64,000 bases of DNA from the NCBI RefSeq assembly GCF_963675165.1, contig NC_087384.1, positions 4,457,182-4,521,181 of the forward strand, given 5' to 3'. Position numbers and translations under genes: made by a program. Shown here in pieces: positions 55,062 to 64,000 of the stretch. Numbering within the stretch: the first letter of the stretch is position 1; each line of letters opens with the position of its first letter. This DNA comes from Halichondria panicea. Its lineage: Eukaryota > Porifera > Demospongiae > Suberitida > Halichondriidae. The notes under the pieces are model-generated. The model saw only the letters and a program-made list of their open reading frames with translations, searched no databases and was not told where the DNA came from.

Positions 55062-58000
55062 ATGAAAGCTGTGTGTGTACCATTTGTACTACTATTGATG
55101 TTCCATCTCAGTCAAGGTTTGCATACCGTATTAATGATTGCCTTAAATCATAATATCATTGTAGCTTGTGCATATGTGTTCGTCCGTTAATACGTATGAT
55201 ATTTATAATTATGATATTAATTTATATAGGGGTCTATTGTTCTTTAATACTGCTATACACCTAATGCAATTGCCAATACCCTGCTAGTTACGTGTGGTGT
55301 TCTTCAACACTTATAATCAATCAACCAACGTTAACCTTCACATTATTGTACCGTATATCGGGTTTCGAATGTGAAGTTCTTTCAATTGTGAATTGTAAGT
55401 TTTCGCATAGATAACAAACGAACGACACGCACAGAGTGGATCATGCGCATGCTATTCGCCAAAGTTAGAAACACAATAGGATTTGTACAGTGTCATTTGC
55501 AAATGATAAACTATACGCATTCAAAACTCGATATACGGTATTTTCTTTAGATTTTTCAGCCCAGTTTACAGTACAACCAGTTTCGGTGGTGCAGGCCGAA
55601 GGCGTGGACGCAGTGTTTGAGTGTCTGTATCTTGGTGCTGTAAGCCACAGTTGGGGAATCAATGGAACCTTTCCAGCAGATAATGAGTTCCAACCTGATT
55701 TTACTCGTACCCAACCGTCTGGTGATACCCCAGCAACACTGACCATCCCAGCTACAGCACATTACAACAACACTGTGGTGCAGTGTAGAGCTGTTGTTGA
55801 AGTGGAAGGAGGGTTCGTTGGTAGACTGACCGAGAATACCACCTTGACAATATTTGGTAAGTCCCTCATATACATGTACGTCTACATACTCATGCCACTC
55901 ACACTATGCCATAATCTATTACTACAGCCATTACTGTTAATGCAAGTAATGATACGGATGTGATCATTTTGTCATGGGCGGACTTCAACTTTACCACTAA
56001 CCTCATGTACTGTGTGAACTTCAACAAAATAACAATTGTCTGCAATAAGACACTTCCTCCAGTGTGTGGACTTACTGAGACGCAGTACACTTTCAAGTAT
56101 CCCAACCACAGTGGGTATGACACTTTTTTTTTCACGGTGACTCCTGTTGATGGAGGGAATCAGATGAAAGGAACAGCTAGTGAACCAGTTGCTGGATCAT
56201 TTACATCAGCCAGAGGTGGCTAGTGTACCTACTAATCATGGTTCTTTACTGCTTCTCTATACAGGTACTGGTGTAAGAACAGTTGTCAGCCAAGGAGAAG
56301 ATTTAAATGAAAAACTTGTGATGTTTGAAGCAATGGTAATAATAATTATATAGATTCGATTTGTTGTCTAATTGCTATTTTTTCAGGTCCCTGGATGTAC
56401 ACGGTTTGTTTTGTATCGAGTGGAATTTGGATCATCACTAGTAGGATCTCAGAATGGTACTCTTAACGCATCTGGAAATGTTTCAATCACCTTCTCACTT
56501 CCTACTGACATTCTAACAAACATCTCTGTGACAATCACTGCTGCTAATGGAATTGACCTGATGTTTGAGAACAGTTTATTAAGTGAGTAAATCTCTGTTT
56601 CACATTACATGGAGTCATAATACTCTTCAGGTACTAGTGATATTCAAAGACTTCTACCTGAGACTGATTGTTCCGAAAGCATCAGTATGTGTGGCCGTAT
56701 TGAATATGCTGTGGATTCTTTTTCTCCTGGGGCTCTAATGTATTTAGTTCCTACCACAAGTGAGTCCAGCAGCATTATGTTGGCTGTGAGGAGGGGTGAT
56801 AATTTCAGTATCGGCCACATACCTCCTGGAATATACAGTCTCCTTGCTTTTGACTTGGAGAACAACAGTCTACCAAGAATGCCATTCTCTCTAGCGTCTA
56901 CAAGTGAGACTGTGGAAGTGAGGACGTCAAGAGGTAAGTGTGTAATGGTGCGCATGTATAATTATATCAGTTACAGGGATTTGCTGAGTTCTTGCAACTG
57001 CAATATCGAGAGCAGAACTACCTGTCACGTGAACAGTTATGTAATTCTGGCTCATTCCAAACCAAATAAAACCTTTAGGCCATTTATTTTGGGAAAAAAT
57101 CGAACTATACAGGAGGCTTTGTTCTGCATTGCAAGCCTTTGTACCACAGTTCAAAGCTATCCTTGAGCATTTCCAATCGTTTTGTGAGCTACTATTAGTC
57201 TGTCACACAACCTATGTCACAGACCTGTGTATCCAGCTGGTAAGACAGATTTACTGAGACTAGTGATACACTTTCAACAGCTTGCAGGCAGGCTGGGGCA
57301 AGTAGTAGCTTACAAAATGATTAGAATCTCAAGGATAGCTTCAGCTGACAAGGTCTTTCCTATGTAAGTCGATGTTTTCCCAGTTTAACAAAAATAAACG
57401 GCTCTATTGGAGAAAAATTGGTTTGGAATGAGCCACAATTCAATCTTGTTACATAACGGTTCACGTGACAGGTACTTCCGCTCTTGACATTGAGTTGCAA
57501 GAATTCTTCAAATCCCTGTAAACACTGTGAGTATACTAACTGCATTGTGCATGTAGCCAATGGTAGAACGCCTGCCCGTTAGTGATAGAAGGAGTTCATT
57601 GATGAGAGCCATAGACAATGCTGAACAACAAATGTTTGTGTACAGTGTATATGTATGGCTCATACACTAACATACGTAGTATATACAGTCACGTACAGTG
57701 TATATAATAATTTATAAGAGGAAATGCACTGCATGCTCTTGTTAGGCCCTAACTTGTAACTGTTGTCATGTAGGCTTAACACCATGCGTGTGTGGCTAAC
57801 AAGCATATGTTTTTGTGTATGTGGGTGCATCACTAACAGTTGACAGTTGTTATTGTACATGTGTGCATTTCTAGGAACTGCTGCTCCCGTGTCCGATAGT
57901 GTAAGGAACATTACCGTTAAGTTACTCAGTGGAGATGTTGAAGTGAACTGCTCTATACCTGTAACGAACTGCTTAGTGTTGGTTCATTCAATCAACTCTC

Positions 58001-59733
58001 CAGAACAATTATTTGTCCAGCTCATCAACTTTACTGATGACAGAACTATTGTCTTCTCGGTTGATTTTATTGGTAATGTCACAGTAGCAGTGCTCATTTG
58101 GGTGGAAAATAACTCTATATTTGAGGGTCAGTTGTCCCTCATCACCCAACTGGAAATATATACCGGTAAGAAGATTAGTTTAGTCAGTCTGGGTTGTATG
58201 TATCACTTTAAGGATGCGCAAATAATTATGATGATGGACAGTGGACTCTAAATGCTGCCAACTTGTGAACATGCGCAAGTTATTTGCAGCATCAAGTAAT
58301 TAATTCATTTTTGTTATTGTAGCCACCTGTTGTCAATAGATATTTACTTAGGTACTAAACTGAAACTGCATTGTTATTATACATTTGTAATGTTCACAGA
58401 ATTCCTAGCTGTGATCACTTATTAGCAAAACACCCACTCTCTTCCATCCAGCCATACAAGTGGTGATCAGCCCCAGTGGTGGTCCAATGGCTGGTCAGAG
58501 TTTCTCCCTCACTTGTTCCCTGAGTGGAGGGGTCTCTCTACAACCCACCCTCTCCTACCAGTGGACGAGGGAGGGAGGGTCACTCATGACCAGCACAGCA
58601 ACCCTCAACTTTGACACTCTCTACTTGTCAGACGCTGGTCAGTACAGCTGTCAGGTCATCCTCACCTCCAGTCAGCTTGAGGGGGAACACACTGTAGCTG
58701 CTCACTACACCATTGAGTTCATGAGTAAGTGCCACTATGTCTAGACATTATGATTTATCCATTTAGTAAAATCATTTATGGACTGTGCGTAGCTAGTGCT
58801 CAATGGATCATGCTGCTGTTGTGACCGTCAATTTGTTTTATAGCACTCAACATTCAACTCCGTCTGGATGTAATAACAAACTGTGAGGTGTATATTGAGT
58901 CAGAGACAATGGCCAAAGCCAGTGGCATCACTAACAGACTATCTCAAGGTGTTGAAGGATTGTGTGCTTGTGGGTTCAGCCCCTCCCTTCTCACTGACGA
59001 GTTCATCAATTGTTTTGACGGCTCCTCTAGTCATGTGACCTACAGAGCTGTGCTGACTGGAACAGAAACTGTGTCTGCTGTGGAACTCATTTCTTTAATT
59101 GAACAATGGATCAGCGACACTTCAAGCATCATAGTACAAAGTACCCGACTTGGTTTGACAAACACTTGCCCTGTGGTGATTACTGACAGAGACAGTCTAG
59201 AGTGCCCTGAGGATATCACTAATCTGACAACTGCTACTACCTCACCCACAGAGAGTGTAGTGGTCAATGTTGGTGCAGTGGCTGGTTGGGTGGTTGCTGG
59301 AGTCTTGGCCATTGCTGTGCTAGTACTGATCATATTGCTTGTCCTGGTTATGTTGAGGCAACGGAGGTCTGGATCCAAGGACATGAGTGATGAGAAGACA
59401 GGCAGCCAACCAACACAGTGAGTGTTAGTTGTGTGAATGAAGTAGCTGTACATACATACTTAGGTATATTTGGTTGTAGAGAGCTCCTTTGTAATAAATT
59501 ACCTAATTTTGTGCATTAATAATTATACGATAATTAATTCTTCTATTTCGTACAGACTAGCCCCAGTGGTGATGAGTCATCTCCCCTCCCCTGATTACGA
59601 GGGGTTGAGCGAACTACAAGAGGAGGCTACCTATGAGGTGGTGGACCAGCCACGCCCCCCTCCTCCTGCAGACTACCAGCTCTCAGCCTGTGCAGCTTAT
59701 GCATCCACTGACTGCAACACAGAGACCAAGTAG
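55062..59733 (+). CDS. Type B Ig receptor, copy B2 (10 exons, 841 aa)
   Basis: Exons: 55062-55116, 55560-55856, 55928-56215, 56265-56335, 56387-56582, 56631-56933, 57875-58165, 58452-58724, 58844-59417, 59556-59733. Phases agree and the coding total is 2,526 bases. Exon 4 is 6 bases longer, exon 5 is 6 longer and exon 6 is 3 shorter than in B1, all in frame, which is what selection on protein would leave. Domain order is as in B1. The last two Ig/unknown modules and the membrane helix are almost identical to B1, while the first exons differ more. The tail keeps YEGL and YEVV but ends at TETK because of a one-base length change, losing the final tyrosine of B1. Poly(A) signal AATAAA near 59850. 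Confidence 0.88.
56974..57518. mobile_element. MITE in B2 intron 6 (same as in B1)
   Basis: The orthologous copy of the CAGGGATTTG element at 33568-34124, with the same ends and TA flanks and slightly shorter. It is a shared insertion, not an independent one. Confidence 0.8.
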
Positions 59734-59950
59734 ACACTATAACAACACAGTCTAGTTTGTCAATGTATGTGTCACTGTTTCATGTAATTTAGCAAGTTGT
59801 TTTTGTGTTTCAGGTTATGGTATTGTCTACTGAAGGCAAAGATCATCAATAAAATGTTATTATGGCATCGTTGACGCCCACTCGTCACTAATCAACAAAT
59901 AGAAGAAGGAAAATCCATGATCTAGCTAGCTAGCTAGCTTATAAGAATCA

Positions 59951-61340
59951 ATGGCTACTGTAACTCTATTTCTTTGTTGTCTGCTGGGAAGTGTTTCTCT
60001 TGTGCATGTATGGACAACCTTTGAGTGAGTTGATATGCAGTGCAACTAGTTATAGTGCATGTATAATTAATGAGCTAAACTATATATCTCAATCTTTTGT
60101 TATAATGTATAATATTGATCTAGTAGATCTAGATGAAACAAGTATTTATCAATTATTGTATTAATGGCATACAGTTCGACTGGTATCACCAACTGAGCCC
60201 CCTGACACTGACCACACTGGAGATGTCATCTCGTTCTCTGATGTTGGATCTAGAGCAGGAACTGGTACTAATCCACGAGTCTGGTATTGCTACACCTTAG
60301 ACGCTGGTGGTGTAGTGTGGCAGGGTCCTGATGGGACTAACGTGCCCATAGGCGTCCCGAACAATCCCAACACAGCCGCAGTTGATGACGAACTGGTGTT
60401 TCTGGAGTTGCCGTTGCTCTGCATTGTGGTCCCACACACTTCAGTCCTGATGGAGAACACTGCTGTAGGAGGTTTAGCACAGGACTGAGTAGATGTGTCA
60501 CCTTCAGTGAGTGCTGACTATATTGTCTATGTCCAATACTAACCCCCACCCCCCACAGCTCCCTGCCCCACACTGAGTCCCCTGTCTAATGGAATGATCT
60601 CATACTACCCTGGTACCGACATGGCCACAGCCACCTACATCTGTGACACTGGGCACACTCTGACTGGTACCATCTCATCCATCACCTGTAATAAGGCCAC
60701 AAGGCAGTGGAGTAGCACTGAGAGATCCACTTGTGAACGTAAGAAACATTTGCTATAATGTTCACATTCACTGACCTCCTTGCATACAGTGATTTGTCCA
60801 GACCTCACCATCCCAGCACCACTTGTGTACAGTGACACCACCATCCCCAGAGATGATGGCTCCATGGCTACCTACACCTGTGACACTGGCTACCAGGTGA
60901 CTGGACTGATGATGAGGATGTGTAGTGTCAGTGGATGGAGCACTGGTGAGGGGGATGTGTTGTTGAACTGATATTAAGAGTTCCCCCACAGCTATCTGTC
61001 CTGTCCTCACCCTCTCCAATGGATTCATCGTCTACGATCCAAACTCATCCCCCGTACTAGAGGGAGCCATGGCTACACACGCCTGTGTCACTGGGTACCA
61101 ACTGTCCTTATCCCCGGCTACTAGGATCTGTCAGTCTGACAGAATGTGGAGTGGAGATGACATCACTTGTGAACGTATATGTACTCAGACTGACTTAATG
61201 GGTAACTAACTGCCAGTTATACATCTGTTTTAGTGATTTGCCCCAACCTTGGCGTACCAACCAATGGAGGAGTGACCTACAGTGACACCACCATCCCCAG
61301 AGCTATGGACTCCACTGCCACCTATCTGCAGGTATTATTT
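59951..61340 (+). pseudogene. CCP (sushi) protein, copy 2
   Basis: Signal peptide exon at 59951-60024 as in copy 1. The second exon lacks the 4-base insertion of copy 1 but has a 10-base deletion (GAACTGGTGTTTCTGG near 60390), so it shifts elsewhere. CCP modules follow at about 60560-60738 (SSITCNKATRQWSSTERSTCE), 60790-60945 (open, but without its last cysteine), 60991-61174, and the start of a fourth at about 61234-61332 (CPNLGVPTNGGVTYSD) that breaks off at ATCTGCAGGTATT. The neighbour upstream is B2, as CCP1 follows B1. Confidence 0.65.
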
Positions 61341-62458
61341 TCGTATCCACTATAGAGCTGGTTCTACTGCCAGAAAGTTTCCAAAAGGAGCAGAACTTCT
61401 AAAACTACTACAATAGGATTGCACGACTATGGAATTGACTGGACCCTATCGATCTAACATCAATACAATCTATTACGAACTAAGGGAAAATTCGACATTG
61501 GTGCTCGTGCCCCTGTGAAAACTGTCTCATGCACACAATTGCAAATTAGTATGGTTTAGTCTCACTCTGTCAGTACTCATGAGATCACAAACTTGCAACA
61601 TTGTCATGTCATTCTCAAATACACTGTTTCTAGACTAGACTACTGCTCAATAATAATAACTCAAGCCTCAAGTTGAAGCTTGAGGATAGGCTCAAAGATA
61701 GACCTTTAGTCTTCAGACTTCACTATGCTAGGTAAAGCCATCGTCTATATGATAATATCTCCAGACTTGCATAAAGTAAGTCTGCAATGCGTAGGCATCC
61801 TGTGGCTTTGTTGCCTGTCAGGCTCCGCCCATCTACTGAAAGCACACTCATTTTCACTATGCCACCACTGTGCCACCGTCACGCGACTTAGCGAGGCAGG
61901 CTCTCCTTTTTCTTGGACGGTTCGTTCTTTCTTTGTTCCTCCAATTCTTTATCTTAGCTTATTGACCGTGAACAAAGAACGGAAAAAGGAGAGGCTGCGA
62001 AGGAGGCTACCTCTGCCTGAGGTCACACTAATAACATGCCATGATTCTTGAATAGATAGAATTCCATCAAATAAATCGAAGCTAAGCATCTCGTGTTGAG
62101 ATGTCAGTGGAAAACCAACATAATTATTCTCCCATACCTTTCGTATACCTAAAAAACAACAACATGCTGTCAGCTTTACCGTTAGCCTCGACCCCAGGCC
62201 GCTAGGTCGCCTACTAGTATTTTTCAACTTCGTTATATTAAAAAAAAATCGGCCTGGGACCGAGGCTACTTTACCTTATGCTACGGCGTACGTCAAAATT
62301 ATAACCATTCACATCAAGTTTTGATAGTTGTCATACAAAGTAGGTGCATGTCATTGTCCTCAGGACAACCCTATATTGTATATCTTTTAACTAGCACTGC
62401 AGGATATAAAACTTTTAACTCCCATACTGTACTGAGGGTGCATAAACTAGTTTGTTCT
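61341..62458. other. Spacer between CCP2 and A3
   Basis: An imperfect hairpin lies at about 61888-62005 (GGCTCTCCTTTTTC and GGAAAAAGGAGAGGC). The TAGCCTCG element at 62183-62268 is listed separately. No gene is visible; the fourth CCP module is not continued. Confidence 0.5.
62183..62268. mobile_element. Short TAGCCTCG element with 9-base duplication
   Basis: TAGCCTCGACCCCAGGCC at the left and GGCCTGGGACCGAGGCTA at the right, 86 bases in all. The flanks are CTTTACCGT (62174-62182) and CTTTACCTT (62269-62277), eight of nine matching. Confidence 0.85.
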
Positions 62459-64000
62459 ATGGCATGTTGCATCACTACCATGGCAACCATATGGCATAAT
62501 GCACTGGGATTATGTGTACTCCTACTATTACTACATCTCAGTCAAGGTTTGCATACGTATATCGTCAGGAGTACATTAAGATATCGTATATACCAGGAGT
62601 CGATAAATTGATGTAGAGCTTGTGCATGTGTGTTTGTCAGTTACGCATGATAATAATTGTACTTGCTTTAATAGCAACAAGCACAATAGTCTCCATAATT
62701 ATTATGGAGACTATTATTATAGAAGGCCATACCCTGTACAGTCTCGCGGGCAGACGTTGGTAGGGGAGGGGGTCGTCTGGTCACTCTTACACTGATTCTG
62801 TTGCACATGCAAGATATTCGTTAATTGACTTATTTACAGCTATAGCTATAGCTAGCTCATGTTTGGATCCTTCGCAGCCAGGTAGCTAGGTATGGTGCAA
62901 CATTAAATTAGCCTTCTTACTTCTTTTCACATTCCTTTTATGCCATAATTATGGAGTGTTACCGCTGACTAAACACATAGTCAAATCTGATTGGCATATT
63001 CTTTTGATCTCATGAATTGCGAAATGATTAGGTACAATTCACAATAGCAATAGGGTTTGTACAGTCTCAAATGATAACTACGCATTCAAAATCTGATATA
63101 CGGTATCTTGTATTTTGTTTTGATTCTTTAGCCCAGTTTAAGGTACCACCAGTGTCGGTGGTGCAGGCCAAAGGTGTGGACGCAGTCTGTATCTTGGTGC
63201 TGTAAACCACAGTTGGGGAATCAATGGAACCTTTCCAGCAGAAGGCAAGTACCCACCTGACGTTACTCGTACCCAAGCATCTGGTAATACCCCAGCAACA
63301 CTGACCATCCCAGCCACAGCACATTACAACAATACTGTGGTGCTGTGTAGAGTTGAAGGAGGGCTCAGGCTGACCGAGAATGCTACCTTGACGATATTTG
63401 GTAAGTCCCTTGTGCATATACACCATGCCACTCACCATTATCTATGTTGTTATTTACAGCAATTTCTGCTAAAACAAGTATATAATGATACGGATACTAT
63501 CATTTTGTCATGGGCTTACGTTTACTACCAACCTCACGTACTGTGTGAACTTCAACAAAATGACAATTGTCTGCAATAAGACACTTCCTCCAGTGTGTGG
63601 ACTTACAGAGACGCAGTACACTTTACATATCCCAACCACAATCGGTATGACAATTTTTTTCACGGTGACTCCTGTTGATGGAGGGAATCAGATGAAAGGA
63701 ACAGCTATAGTGAACCAGTTGCTGGATCATTTACATCAGCTAGAGGTGACAAGTGTACATGTATACTTATACTGATCATGGTTCTTGTTTTGTGGTTTAT
63801 AAGTGCTTCTCTACAGGTGTAAGAACAGTTGTCAGCCAAGAAGAAGACTCAGATAAAAAATGTGTGATGTTTGAAGCAATGGTAATAATCACTATAATTA
63901 TTGTATATCAATGGTCTAATTGTTATTTTTTCAGGTCCCTGAATGTACACTGTTTACTTTGTATCGAGTGGAATTTGGATCACTACTAGTAGGATTCTAA
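62459..64000 (+). pseudogene. Type A Ig receptor, copy A3 (cut by window end)
   Basis: Exon 1 at 62459-62546 encodes a signal peptide ending LLLLLHLSQG, like the B copies, and joins exon 2 (from 63132) in phase: QFKVPPVSVVQAKGVDAV. The same 10-base deletion as in A2 then gives a stop at about 63202. Exon 3 (from about 63460) has the AGTATATAATGA stop. The sequence 62853-64000 is nearly identical to 47287-48438, so A2 and A3 are recent duplicates that inherited the lesion. It could be expressed only as a truncated peptide. Confidence 0.75.
62684..62716. repeat. Perfect palindrome in A3 intron 1
   Basis: AATAGTCTCCATAATTATTATGGAGACTATT is a near-perfect self-complementary stretch centred at about 62700. 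It could be an excision footprint or the core of a small MITE; nothing more can be said. Confidence 0.6.

Noticed and set aside
61949-62227. Charged open frames on both strands around 61950
   Set aside because: They arise from the GGCTCTCCTTTTTC hairpin arms and are not supported by any paralogue.
1-64000. CRISPR array, operon or other prokaryotic system
   Set aside because: The repeats found are minisatellite or transposon-derived, with no regular spacers. Genes have introns and eukaryotic start contexts, so prokaryotic features do not apply.

Overview
This window looks like animal nuclear DNA, most likely from a sponge (demosponge). It is AT-rich, has short GT-AG introns of mostly 60-700 bases, large lineage-specific families of membrane receptors in tandem, and many short inverted-repeat elements and broken retroelements. 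No rRNA, tRNA or CRISPR array was recognised. The organism call is an inference from gene style, since no marker gene is present.

Left part (1-22 kb). Four paralogous single-exon genes on the minus strand (ends near 2841, 8636, 13414 and 18351) encode about 555-residue proteins. Each has a signal peptide, a cysteine-rich N-glycosylatable ectodomain, about nine membrane segments and a short tail ending in an acidic dileucine motif. Copies 1/3 and 2/4 are the closer pairs, so a two-gene block seems to have duplicated. A relic of a fifth copy lies at 11.34 kb. Between the genes, on the plus strand, a small conserved exon starting MATESQ recurs five times. Two LINE 3' fragments landed just downstream of gene 2, one directly against its stop codon. 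A decayed LINE lies at 15.85-17.13 kb.

Right part (22-64 kb). A plus-strand array repeats the order [type A receptor - type B receptor - CCP/sushi gene]: A1, B1, CCP1, A2, B2, CCP2, A3 (cut by the window end). Type B genes (31673-36375 and 55062-59733) are intact, and ten exons join in phase to give 845 and 841 residues. The product has a signal peptide, Ig, FN3-like and further extracellular modules, a second Ig domain, one membrane segment and a tyrosine-rich tail with an ITAM-like spacing. Type A copies are all disrupted. They share the first extracellular modules with B but carry another tail: tyrosine repeats, an ITIM-like VVYAQV exon and, in A1, a death-domain exon. The CCP copies are also damaged, each differently. 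The set resembles a rapidly evolving cluster of paired activating/inhibitory-type surface receptors; this functional reading is inference.

Mobile DNA. A decayed Helitron (OTU, PIF1 helicase, Rep) on the minus strand lies within 40.2-45.1 kb between CCP1 and A2, followed by a long-TIR hAT-like element. Because the array is duplicated, many insertions can be compared with an empty paralogous site. The clearest are elements ending TAGCCTCG...CGAGGCTA, which make 9-base target duplications.
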